A DNA stretch of 64,000 bases from Costertonia aggregata. Lineage in GTDB: Bacteria > Bacteroidota > Bacteroidia > Flavobacteriales > Flavobacteriaceae. The notes under the pieces were generated by a model. That model was given only the letters and a program-made list of their open reading frames with translations. It made no database searches and had not been told where the DNA came from. Location: the NCBI RefSeq assembly GCF_013402795.1, contig NZ_CP058595.1:1585501-1649500 (forward strand), given 5' to 3'. Shown here piece after piece: positions 17,623 through 25,732 of this stretch (positions are counted from its first letter, which is position 1; every line of letters starts with the position of its first letter). Both the position numbers and the translations under genes were made by a program.

Positions 17623-18513
17623 TTACCCATTCGACAAAGCCATTACGTACTTTTTGGGCGTGGTGCCATATTTCTTTTTAAAGGCCGATATAAAATGGCT
17701 GGCCGTGCTGTACCCGACTTTTAGACCCACTTCATTCACATTGTGCTGGCCGCTTTCAAGCATTCTACGCGCATACTCCATCTTATAATCAAAGAGAAAA
17801 CTAAAAACGGAATCCCCATATATCTGCTTAAAGCCTTCCTTCAATTTTTTTAGGCTCAATCCTATTTCCTCGGAAAGCTCGTTCAAGGTAGGTGGCTCGG
17901 CCATACGGGAAATCATGATTTCCTTGGCCTGCCGTATACGGCGCACATTGTCCTCGTCTACGAGAAAGGGGCACTGTTCAATATCGGCATTGTCGCTTTT
18001 GTTGAAATAAAGCGATATAAGCTCATACACCTTGCCCTTAATATACAATTGCTTTATCGACGGATGCAGGTTATAATTGATGATTTGACTCAAAATCACT
18101 GCAATCGCAGGGCTTACCCCTTCTTGTGAATAATACTTTTTATCTTTGTTATCGGCACTTAAAAAAGGAATATAGTCCGCTTCCTTGGAAAAAAGTGAGT
18201 GAAATTTACGAATGGTCATCACCACCGATACCATCCAAGAATTTGGATGCAGCTCCAAGTTAAGCGGTAGGTCCATCTGCGTATTGTACAGCAAAAGCGA
18301 GTTCTCCTCGGATACGTCAAGTGCGTAATGGCCTTCGTTAAAGACAAATTTGGCACTCCCCTTCAGGCAAAAATGAAATTGTATAAAAGTACTGTCAATA
18401 GGTCGTGTAACTTTCTGTATTTCAGAAGTATCATTCTGTATTTTCAGCACATAAAAACCATCTTCTATCAACACTTCATTAAACGAACCTAAAGCGACAT
18501 TTTTTATTTCCAT
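17623..18513 (-). CDS. AraC family transcriptional regulator beside the heme operon
   Basis: The start is set at 18513 (MEIKNVALGSFNEVLIEDG); an in-frame extension to 18588 would run through a perfect inverted repeat in the promoter region. The 296-residue protein has an N-terminal sensor of about 190 residues (ESTFIQFHF-like strands, then LLLYNTQMDLPLNL) with a helical tail. The C-terminal AraC DNA-binding domain (about 200-290) has two helix-turn-helix motifs: LNELSEEIGLSLKKLKEGFK and NEVGLKVGYSTASHFISAFK, then KKYGTTPKKY. It reads away from hemA, sharing a 200-bp divergent control region, a neighbourhood I recall as recurring in other Bacteroidetes. It is a good candidate regulator of heme synthesis or of itself; the effector is unknown. 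Confidence 0.9.
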   Translation of the reverse strand: MEIKNVALGSFNEVLIEDGFYVLKIQNDTSEIQKVTRPIDSTFIQFHFCLKGSAKFVFNEGHYALDVSEENSLLLYNTQMDLPLNLELHPNSWMVSVVMTIRKFHSLFSKEADYIPFLSADNKDKKYYSQEGVSPAIAVILSQIINYNLHPSIKQLYIKGKVYELISLYFNKSDNADIEQCPFLVDEDNVRRIRQAKEIMISRMAEPPTLNELSEEIGLSLKKLKEGFKQIYGDSVFSFLFDYKMEYARRMLESGQHNVNEVGLKVGYSTASHFISAFKKKYGTTPKKYVMALSNG

Positions 18514-18533
18514 TTGAAATTGATTTACATTGT

Positions 18534-18560
18534 TTTTATTTAGAAACGTTCTAAATAAAA
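18534..18560. promoter_or_regulatory. Perfect 12-bp inverted repeat, candidate operator in the araC-hemA control region
   Basis: Arms TTTTATTTAGAA (18534-18545) and TTCTAAATAAAA (18549-18560) flank a three-base centre ACG. It starts 21 bp upstream of the AraC-type gene's ATG and lies within the divergent region leading to hemA. Its compact symmetry is what a dimeric DNA-binding protein would recognise; the AraC protein next door is an obvious candidate, but AraC proteins often prefer direct repeats. Confidence 0.6.
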
Positions 18561-18688
18561 TAGAGTGAATTCCTAGATATACCAACAAAAATATGTGATT
18601 TTCATCGATTTATAATGAAATACATCTATAAAAACCCACATCGATACTTATTGTTCCTCTAGCGTTATTTTTTTAAGTTCACTGCTAT

Positions 18689-18696
18689 TATTTTTG
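18689..18696 (+). promoter_or_regulatory. Candidate -7 promoter box TATTTTTG for the heme operon
   Basis: The octamer matches TAnnTTTG and lies 20 bp upstream of the hemA ATG. A T-rich block about 20 bp further upstream could serve as -33, but no clean TTG is seen. Confidence 0.42.
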
Positions 18697-18716
18697 CTGT
18701 CGTTTGTCAGGAATAC

Positions 18717-19976
18717 ATGAAGGAGTACCACATATCCAAACATAATTCATTCTATACTATCGGCCTCAACTATAAAAAGGCCGACGCCGAAGTACGTGGA
18801 AAGTTTAGTTTGGATGAAATCGCCACACAAAAGCTTTTACAACAGGCCAAGGAACAGGATATCGATGGCCTTTTGGTCACTTCAACCTGTAACCGCACCG
18901 AACTTTACGGCTTTGCACAACACCCTTTTCAGCTCATTAAGTTATTATGTGACAATACACTGGGTACTGTTGAGGAGTTTCAAGAAGTGGCTTACGTGTA
19001 CAAGAACAATGACGCCATAAGCCACCTTTTTAGGGTAGGAACAGGTCTGGACAGTCAAATTTTAGGGGATTTTGAAATTATAAGTCAGTTACGGCACAGT
19101 TTTAACCGTTCCAAAAAACTGGACATTGCCAACCCGTTTTTGGAGCGTTTGACCAACTCCGTCATCCAAGCCAGTAAGCGCATCAAAAACGAGACCGAAA
19201 TATCGTCCGGTGCAACATCGGTAGCTTTTGCATCGGTGCAATACATTTTCAAAAATGTTCCCGATATCTCCAAAAAGAACATTCTACTTTTCGGGACAGG
19301 CAAAATCGGCAGGAATACTTGTGAGAATCTTATAAAACATACGACCAACAATCACATAACGCTTATCAACCGTACCAAGGACAAGGCAGAGAAAATAGCG
19401 GGTAAATTCAACTTGGTAGTCAAGGATTATGGTGATCTTCAAACAGAAATTCGCAATACCGATGTGCTAATAGTAGCAACAGGAGCACAAAAACCTACGG
19501 TTTCCAAAGAACTTATCTACACCAAAAAGCCTTTATTGATTTTAGATCTTTCTATACCGAAAAACGTTTCTGACGATGTTTTGGATTTGGATAATGTGAG
19601 CTTGGTACACCTGGACCTTCTCTCCCAAATGACCGATGAGACCTTGGAGCGCAGAAAACAATTTGTCCCCAAAGCAGAAGCTATCATAGGTGAAGTAAAA
19701 GATGATTTTATACAATGGCTCGAAACCCGAAAATTTGCACCGGTCATCAAAGCACTGAAAAAGAAATTAAAGACGATGAAAGACCAGGAACTGGATTTCC
19801 AGAGCAAAAAAATATCAGATTTTGATTCCGTTCAGGCCGACATTATCTCAGATCGCATCATCCAAAAAATCACAAAACAGTTTGCCAACCACCTAAAGGA
19901 CGATAGCGTAGATTCCGACACTAGTTTGGCATTGATACAAAAAGTGTTTCAACTAGAATTAGACCCCAATAAATGA
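18717..19976 (+). CDS. hemA: Glutamyl-tRNA reductase, first enzyme of the C5 heme route
   Basis: Reduces glutamate charged on tRNA-Glu to glutamate-1-semialdehyde with NADPH. At 419 aa it has the normal length. The N-terminal catalytic domain carries the signature LLVTSTCNRTELYGF with the thioester-forming Cys58; the S. enterica equivalent is Cys50. A Rossmann NADPH domain follows (NILLFGTGKIGRNTCENLI, then LINRTKDKAEKIAGKF), with a C-terminal helical dimerisation domain. It heads the operon behind a candidate promoter, and its stop overlaps the start of the hemC-hemD gene by 4 bp (ATGA), implying coupled translation. The next enzyme, HemL, is not in this window. Confidence 0.96.
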   Translation: MKEYHISKHNSFYTIGLNYKKADAEVRGKFSLDEIATQKLLQQAKEQDIDGLLVTSTCNRTELYGFAQHPFQLIKLLCDNTLGTVEEFQEVAYVYKNNDAISHLFRVGTGLDSQILGDFEIISQLRHSFNRSKKLDIANPFLERLTNSVIQASKRIKNETEISSGATSVAFASVQYIFKNVPDISKKNILLFGTGKIGRNTCENLIKHTTNNHITLINRTKDKAEKIAGKFNLVVKDYGDLQTEIRNTDVLIVATGAQKPTVSKELIYTKKPLLILDLSIPKNVSDDVLDLDNVSLVHLDLLSQMTDETLERRKQFVPKAEAIIGEVKDDFIQWLETRKFAPVIKALKKKLKTMKDQELDFQSKKISDFDSVQADIISDRIIQKITKQFANHLKDDSVDSDTSLALIQKVFQLELDPNK

Positions 19977-21547
19977 AAACCATCCGAATAGGTACACGTG
20001 ACAGCCAATTAGCAATGTGGCAGGCCAATACCGTTAAGGGAAAACTTGAAAACCTTGGCTACGAAACCGTTTTGGTGCCTGTAAAATCTACTGGTGATCT
20101 GGTGTTGGACAAGCCTTTGTACGAAATGGGCATTACGGGTATTTTCACCAAAACCCTTGATGTTGCCATGATCAAGGGCGAAATAGATATTGCCGTGCAT
20201 TCTATGAAAGACGTACCTACCGCTTTACCCGACGGTATAGTACAGGCCGCGGTTTTGGAACGTGGGCAGACCATAGATTTATTGGCATACAACAACAACC
20301 AAGAGTTTTTGGCACAAAAGGATGCGATCATCGCCACGGGTAGTCTACGAAGAAAGGCCATGTGGCTCAACCGTTACCCTACCCATACCGTAGTTGATTT
20401 GCGCGGCAATGTAAATTCACGATTGGAAAAACTGAAAAACAACGATTGGAACGGGGCTATTTTTGCTGCGGCAGGCCTCAACCGTATTGGTCTTGAGCAT
20501 GAAAATACCATAGGTCTTTCTTGGATGACCCCGGCCCCGGCCCAAGGTGCCGTTATGGTCGTCGCTATGGAGAACGATGATTTTGTGTTGGATGCCTGCG
20601 AGCAACTGAACCATAAAGAAACAGAGATCTGCACTTATGTAGAACGTGAGTTTTTGCGCCATTTGGAAGGTGGTTGTTCCGCACCTATTGGGGCTTTGGC
20701 CTATATCAACGAACGAACCGTAACCTTAAGCGGTGTTCTTTTGGCCGTTGATGGCAGCAAAAAACTGGAGTGCGAAATGGATGCCCCAGTGGGCGTGCAC
20801 CAAAATTTGGGTAGGGCCGCGGCAGAAAAAATCCTGAACAAAGGTGGAAAACGACTGATGAACGAAATGATTGACAGTCCGACCAAAGCTGATGTTTTTT
20901 CTACCAAAAAACTCACGAATGTTCAAGTACAGCTCTTTGATCAAAAAATTAAGGTGAAATCTGAGGATTTTGTAAAAATAAATCCGTCCCGTATTTCCCC
21001 GATAGCCGTAAAAAATCCCATTAAAAACGTAATCATTACCAGCAAAAATACAGTAGACGCTTTGTTGACCAATTTTTCTCCCGTAGAACTACAGTTCCAG
21101 AATATATATTGTGTGGGCCGAAAAACAAAACGTCTTGTTGAGCGTAAAATAGGTAAAGTCGCCCACTCCGAAAACAGTGCAAAAAAATTAGCGGAATATC
21201 TTGTGGAATTTATGGAAGGTTTGGAGGTTACCTATTTTTGCAGTAATCTACGTATGGATGACCTTCCCGATATTTTGACCGAGAACAATATTACCGTACA
21301 TGAGGTAGAGGCCTACAAGACGAAATTTTCATCCGTTAAGGTAAATGATTCCGTCAAAGTCGTGCTTTTTTTCAGTCCGTCAACGGTAGAAAGTTATCTA
21401 TTGGAAAACCATGCGGGAGTAACAGCCTATTGCATCGGTGAGACCACTGCCACCGAAGCTAGAAAACACTTCAAAACCGTACACGTAGCTAAAATCCCAA
21501 CTGCGGAGAGTTTGATAGAGCTGGTAAATGAAAACAATGGTAAATAG
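19973..21547 (+). CDS. hemC: Fused porphobilinogen deaminase and uroporphyrinogen-III synthase (HemC-HemD)
   Basis: A 524-residue two-domain enzyme. Residues 1-310 are HemC: IRIGTRDSQLAMWQ, HSMKDVPTALPDG, VVDLRGNVNSRL and LEGGCSAPIGA, in which Cys235 should hold the dipyrromethane cofactor. Residues from about 320 to 524 have the HemD fold: NVIITSKNTVDALL, then VTYFCSNLRMDDLP, VVLFFSPSTVESYL and AYCIGETTATEARKHF. The product would turn four porphobilinogens into hydroxymethylbilane and cyclise it to uroporphyrinogen III, keeping the unstable intermediate local. I know such fusions from other Bacteroidota. The first 30-40 residues of the HemD part are poorly conserved. It overlaps hemA by 4 bp and is followed by hemE after 13 bp. 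Confidence 0.92.
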   Translation: MKTIRIGTRDSQLAMWQANTVKGKLENLGYETVLVPVKSTGDLVLDKPLYEMGITGIFTKTLDVAMIKGEIDIAVHSMKDVPTALPDGIVQAAVLERGQTIDLLAYNNNQEFLAQKDAIIATGSLRRKAMWLNRYPTHTVVDLRGNVNSRLEKLKNNDWNGAIFAAAGLNRIGLEHENTIGLSWMTPAPAQGAVMVVAMENDDFVLDACEQLNHKETEICTYVEREFLRHLEGGCSAPIGALAYINERTVTLSGVLLAVDGSKKLECEMDAPVGVHQNLGRAAAEKILNKGGKRLMNEMIDSPTKADVFSTKKLTNVQVQLFDQKIKVKSEDFVKINPSRISPIAVKNPIKNVIITSKNTVDALLTNFSPVELQFQNIYCVGRKTKRLVERKIGKVAHSENSAKKLAEYLVEFMEGLEVTYFCSNLRMDDLPDILTENNITVHEVEAYKTKFSSVKVNDSVKVVLFFSPSTVESYLLENHAGVTAYCIGETTATEARKHFKTVHVAKIPTAESLIELVNENNGK

Positions 21548-21560
21548 CTGATTGCAAAAT

Positions 21561-22586
21561 ATGATAAAAAACGATTTATTCTTAAGAGCGTTAAAAGGCG
21601 AGACCGTAGAACGCCCTCCTGTTTGGATGATGCGCCAAGCCGGGCGTTACCTGCCGGAATTTATGGAGATAAAGAAAAAATACGATTTCTTCACCCGTTG
21701 CCAAACTCCCGAACTGGCCTCTGAGATTACGGTACAGCCTATCCGCAGATACGGTATGGATGCCGCTATCCTTTTTTCGGATATCCTTGTAATTCCCCAA
21801 GCGATGAACATCGAAGTGGAAATGAAACCTAATTTCGGGCCTTACCTTCCCCACCCGATACGTTCACAAAAAGATTTGGATTCGGTCATTGTTCCAGATG
21901 TAAATGATGCTTTGGATTATGTAATGCAAGCCATAAAAGCCACAAAGGAAAAACTGGGCAATGAAGTACCACTTATTGGTTTTGCCGGCTCTCCATGGAC
22001 AATACTTTGCTATTGTGTACAAGGCCAAGGCAGCAAAACTTTTGACAAGGCCAAAGAACTTTGCTTTACCCAACCCTTTGTTGCCCATGAACTTTTACAA
22101 AAGATTACGGATACAACGATCGCCTACCTCAAGGCCAAGGTAAAAGCGGGTGTGAACGCCGTTCAGGTGTTCGATTCTTGGGGAGGAATGCTTTCCCCGG
22201 TAGATTATCAGGAATTTTCGTGGCAGTATATCCAGCAAATAATCGATGCCTTAAAGGATGAGGCACCGGTCATTGTTTTTGGCAAGGGATGTTGGTTTGC
22301 CTTAGGTGATATGGCCAAGTCAGGAGCGTCCGCTCTAGGCGTCGACTGGACCTGTTCTGCACACAATGCTAGATATTTATCTGGCGGAAACATAACCTTA
22401 CAAGGCAATTTTGACCCTGCCCGACTATTATCGCCCCCGGCAGAAATCAAAAAAATGGTGACCCAAATGATCAATGCGTTTGGTAAGGATAAATACATAG
22501 TGAATTTGGGGCATGGTATTTTACCCAATGTTCCCGTTGAGAACGCGAAGGCTTTTATTGATGCGGTGAAGGGATATAGCCCTTGA
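21561..22586 (+). CDS. hemE: Uroporphyrinogen decarboxylase
   Basis: Removes the four acetate carboxyls of uroporphyrinogen III to give coproporphyrinogen III. The ATG at 21561 is preferred over a TTG three codons upstream; it gives 341 aa, close to the family size. Seen: [16 protein letters not shown] near the N-terminus with the substrate-binding Arg residues, [16 protein letters not shown], and the conserved [16 protein letters not shown] and [14 protein letters not shown] near the C-terminus. Cytoplasmic, with no cofactor required. It lies 13 bp after hemCD in the same operon, ahead of a GNAT gene. Confidence 0.96.
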   Translation: MIKNDLFLRALKGETVERPPVWMMRQAGRYLPEFMEIKKKYDFFTRCQTPELASEITVQPIRRYGMDAAILFSDILVIPQAMNIEVEMKPNFGPYLPHPIRSQKDLDSVIVPDVNDALDYVMQAIKATKEKLGNEVPLIGFAGSPWTILCYCVQGQGSKTFDKAKELCFTQPFVAHELLQKITDTTIAYLKAKVKAGVNAVQVFDSWGGMLSPVDYQEFSWQYIQQIIDALKDEAPVIVFGKGCWFALGDMAKSGASALGVDWTCSAHNARYLSGGNITLQGNFDPARLLSPPAEIKKMVTQMINAFGKDKYIVNLGHGILPNVPVENAKAFIDAVKGYSP

Positions 22587-22639
22587 TCTTCAAAAGAAGA
22601 GTTTCATAAAATAGAGAAGTGTTTGAATTTGAACAGTAT

Positions 22640-23155
22640 ATGATAGATTCCATTCATGAAAAATATGCATGGCGCATCTGTGATTTTACCATATCAAATT
22701 CAGATAGGCTCAAACGATTTTTCCCGAAAACACTGGAACAAAACCTAACACCCGATCTGTCCGACTATTTTGTCGAGAAAAAGGTCAAACAGTTCAATAA
22801 AAAAGAAGAGTTCTTATTCATATTGAAGGAACCTGAGAACAGAACAGTTGTAGGTATGGTCTTTATCAAAAACATAGATTGGGAAATAAAGCAGGCCGAA
22901 CTGGCATACTGTATCGGATATCAATATGAAGGCAAGGGTTGGACAACACAAGCCGTGAATACACTGTCAAACCACGCTTTTGGGAGTTTAGGATTAACTA
23001 CATTGCAAATTATCGTACATAAAACAAATGTCGGGAGCGTAAAAGTGGCCCAGAAGAATGGCTACACTTGGCAGCGTACCCTGGAAAATGAACATACGCC
23101 ACCTGGCGAGAACCCATTGGACATGGAATTATATGAACTTTACAATGAAAGATAA
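22640..23155 (+). CDS. GNAT family N-acetyltransferase inside the heme operon
   Basis: Coenzyme A-dependent acetyltransferase fold, about 171 aa. The core shows TVVGMVFIKNIDWEIKQAEL, then IGYQYEGKGWTTQAVNTLSN (the pyrophosphate-binding loop is the QYEGKG-type segment) and LQIIVHKTNVGSVKVAQKNG, ending WQRTLE. This is the RimJ/RimL-type branch that acetylates protein or small-molecule amines. The substrate is unknown. I use the ATG at 22640; a GTG at 22619 could add seven residues. Its 3' end overlaps hemF by 11 bp, so the two are very likely co-translated. Whether it acts in heme synthesis or is a passenger cannot be told from sequence. Confidence 0.85.
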   Translation: MIDSIHEKYAWRICDFTISNSDRLKRFFPKTLEQNLTPDLSDYFVEKKVKQFNKKEEFLFILKEPENRTVVGMVFIKNIDWEIKQAELAYCIGYQYEGKGWTTQAVNTLSNHAFGSLGLTTLQIIVHKTNVGSVKVAQKNGYTWQRTLENEHTPPGENPLDMELYELYNER

Positions 23156-24047
23156 ATTTTATCACTATATCCAAGAATTACAGGACACCATCACAACCAA
23201 ATTGGAAGAGGTAGATGGCAAGGCAACGTTCCAAGAAGATATTTGGCAACGCCCCGAAGGTGGCGGTGGTAGGACTAGGGTCATAGAAAACGGAGAAGTC
23301 TTTGAAAAAGGGGGCGTAAACATTTCCGGAGTACATGGCGAACTGCCCAAAAGCATGCAGGCCTATTTTGGTGTAGAGGATGCCGATTTTTACGCCTGCG
23401 GCCTAAGCTTGGTACTACACCCTAAAAACCCTATGGTGCCGACCGTTCATGCCAATTGGCGCTATTTTGAAATGTATGACAAACAGGGCAATATTGTAGA
23501 TCAATGGTTTGGTGGCGGACAGGATTTAACTCCCTATTATTTGTTTGATGAAGATGCCCAACATTTTCACCATGTCTGCAAAAAAGCATGTGACCCGCAT
23601 AATCCGGAATTTTACAAAACCTATAAAAAACGATGCGATGACTATTTTTGGAATGCCCATCGCAACGAGGCGAGAGGAATTGGCGGATTGTTTTTCGACT
23701 ATTGCAAGGCTACGGGTGAGATGGACATGCAAGCATGGTACGACTTTGTAACTGAAATAGGCAATAGTTTCTTAAATAGTTATATACCGATTGTTATAAA
23801 ACGTAAAAACCTTGTATATACCAAACAACAAAGAAATTGGCAGGAAATCCGTAGGGGACGGTATGTGGAGTTCAACTTAGTTCATGACAAAGGAACCTTA
23901 TTCGGATTAAAGACCAATGGGCGTATCGAAAGTATTCTAATGAGCCTGCCACCGCATGTACAATGGCGATATGACCATCAACCCAAAGCGGGCAGTGAAG
24001 AAGAAAGGTTGATAAAAATATTGAAGCATCCAGTAGAATGGTGCTAA
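23145..24047 (+). CDS. hemF: Oxygen-dependent coproporphyrinogen III oxidase
   Basis: Decarboxylates coproporphyrinogen III to protoporphyrinogen IX using O2. The start at 23145 (MKDKFYHYIQELQDT) gives 300 aa, against about 299 for the E. coli enzyme; an ATG four codons upstream is also possible. Family blocks seen: IWQRPEGGGGRTRVIE (33-48), VNISGVHGELP, MVPTVHANWRYFEMYD (97-112), WFGGGQDLTPYY (121-132) and ARGIGGLFFDY. The use of the aerobic HemF rather than HemN implies an oxygen-respiring life style. The gene overlaps the GNAT gene by 11 bp. Confidence 0.95.
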   Translation: MKDKFYHYIQELQDTITTKLEEVDGKATFQEDIWQRPEGGGGRTRVIENGEVFEKGGVNISGVHGELPKSMQAYFGVEDADFYACGLSLVLHPKNPMVPTVHANWRYFEMYDKQGNIVDQWFGGGQDLTPYYLFDEDAQHFHHVCKKACDPHNPEFYKTYKKRCDDYFWNAHRNEARGIGGLFFDYCKATGEMDMQAWYDFVTEIGNSFLNSYIPIVIKRKNLVYTKQQRNWQEIRRGRYVEFNLVHDKGTLFGLKTNGRIESILMSLPPHVQWRYDHQPKAGSEEERLIKILKHPVEWC

Positions 24048-24079
24048 AGTCTTTATCTTAGTTGTAAATTCCACTAAAA

Positions 24080-24712
24080 ATGAGAAAAGCGGCCCCTGTA
24101 TTGGTTTTAATGCTCTTTATTACCATAATACTAAGCTGTAATGAAATCTCCTCCAAGAAACCTGTATTGACCGGTAAGAACTCCAGTAAAATGAAAATAT
24201 CCGAAAAATACTGGGCTGTGGAGGACAAAAAAGGGGAATCAGGGGAATTTGGATTTGTATTGGATGATACGGCATCCAAAAAGAAGGAATGGACAATTGA
24301 AATACGACCCGACAAAAAAAACGAACGCCCCTTTAAATTAAGGCTCAAAAAAATTGGTTCAAAACGATATATTTTCCAGTTCGAGTATTGGGAAAAAAAT
24401 GAAAAAGGATATTCATTCTTTATAGCGCAGAAAATAAAAAATGACCGTTTTTTGGTTTTACCCTATACCAAAGAGGCCATTAAAAAAGCACAAAACCATC
24501 CTATGTTATCTTCTTTTCAAGAACACATTAAAATAACAGGCAGCTCGGTCATATTCAGTGCTTATGCTGCCGACAATCATAAAAAGGAGATTATAGGGTT
24601 TATGAAATCATTGGATGCCGAAACAGATTTTAAGCGTGAAGATGCCTTGATTTTTAGGGGCACGAACAATGAATCTGAATTTGAGTCCCTTATAGATACA
24701 CTGGAAAAATAA
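24080..24712 (+). CDS. Lipoprotein of unknown function between hemF and hemB
   Basis: I do not recognise a family. The 210-residue protein opens with a lipoprotein signal (MRKAAPVLVLMLFITIILSC, lipobox ILSC at 17-20), so it should be anchored in the envelope. The rest is Lys/Glu-rich, with beta-strand patterns (KYWAVEDKKGESGEFGFVLD, then RPFKLRLKKIGSKRYIFQFE). It lies 32 bp after hemF and 18 bp before hemB, so it is probably transcribed with the heme genes. It may be a passenger or may monitor envelope status; nothing in the sequence connects it to heme chemistry. Confidence 0.75.
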   Translation: MRKAAPVLVLMLFITIILSCNEISSKKPVLTGKNSSKMKISEKYWAVEDKKGESGEFGFVLDDTASKKKEWTIEIRPDKKNERPFKLRLKKIGSKRYIFQFEYWEKNEKGYSFFIAQKIKNDRFLVLPYTKEAIKKAQNHPMLSSFQEHIKITGSSVIFSAYAADNHKKEIIGFMKSLDAETDFKREDALIFRGTNNESEFESLIDTLEK

Positions 24713-24730
24713 AAATGTCAATACATTAAA

Positions 24731-25720
24731 ATGTACCCACTTACACGAAACCGAAGATTACGAAACAATGATGCCATTCGCCATTTGGTACGGGAAACCA
24801 TCCTTACGCCAAGTGACTTTTTAGTCCCTCTTTTTATTGTAGAAGGTAAAGGGATACGGGAAGAGATCACCTCTATGCCCGATTATTATCGCATGAGCCT
24901 AGATAACCTGGAAAAAGAAGTGAAAGAGCTTTGGAACTTGGGACTTTGTGCCGTGTTGCTTTTTGTAAAAGTGCCAGATAACCTAAAGGACAATAAGGGT
25001 GCCGAAGCGTTGAATGCCGACGGGCTCATGCAACGTGCTATCAAAACGGTAAAAAATGTTTGTCCGGACATGCTGGTCATGACCGATGTTGCCCTGGACC
25101 CTTATTCTTCGTACGGTCATGACGGAATTGTAGCCGATGGACAAATACTAAATGACGAGACCGCACAGGTTTTAGCCGAAATGAGTGTTTCACATGCCCA
25201 AGCGGGAGCAAATTTTGTGGCACCCAGTGACATGATGGACGGTCGTATTCTTCATATTCGTGAAGCCTTGGAAGACGAGGGCTTCATTGATACGGGAATC
25301 ATGAGCTACAGTGCCAAATATGCCAGTGCTTTTTATGGCCCTTTTCGGGAGGCCTTGGATTCCGCTCCTGTAGCTATTAAAAATGTGCCCATGGACAAAA
25401 AAACCTATCAAATGGATGCTGCCAATCGCTTCGAGGCCATCCGGGAGACCCAAATGGATATTGATGAAGGTGCGGATATCGTTATGGTCAAACCGGGGCT
25501 CTGCTATTTGGATATCGTACGCGAAATCAAAAATGAAGTTGACGTGCCCGTTGCCGTATATCAAGTTTCCGGGGAATATGCCATGCTCAAGTCCGCAGCA
25601 GAAAAAGGATGGCTAAACCACGACTCTGTTATGATGGAACAGCTCATCGCCATCAAAAGAGCAGGAGCCAACATCATTGCCAGTTATTTTGCCAAAGATG
25701 CGGTTAAATTGATGGGGTAA
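24731..25720 (+). CDS. hemB: Porphobilinogen synthase (delta-aminolevulinate dehydratase), Mg-type
   Basis: Condenses two 5-aminolevulinates to porphobilinogen. At 329 aa it has the normal length. The two Schiff-base lysines are Lys196 in SYSAKYAS and Lys254 in VMVKPGL. The active-site metal region reads TDVALDPYSSYGHDG (118-132). The zinc-binding cysteines of the classical zinc enzymes are replaced by Asp119, Asp123 and Asp131, which marks the zinc-independent, magnesium/potassium-activated subclass. It is the last heme enzyme in the operon. A serine hydrolase gene follows after 12 bp on the same strand. Confidence 0.96.
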   Translation: MYPLTRNRRLRNNDAIRHLVRETILTPSDFLVPLFIVEGKGIREEITSMPDYYRMSLDNLEKEVKELWNLGLCAVLLFVKVPDNLKDNKGAEALNADGLMQRAIKTVKNVCPDMLVMTDVALDPYSSYGHDGIVADGQILNDETAQVLAEMSVSHAQAGANFVAPSDMMDGRILHIREALEDEGFIDTGIMSYSAKYASAFYGPFREALDSAPVAIKNVPMDKKTYQMDAANRFEAIRETQMDIDEGADIVMVKPGLCYLDIVREIKNEVDVPVAVYQVSGEYAMLKSAAEKGWLNHDSVMMEQLIAIKRAGANIIASYFAKDAVKLMG

Positions 25721-25732
25721 TCGATTTTTCCA

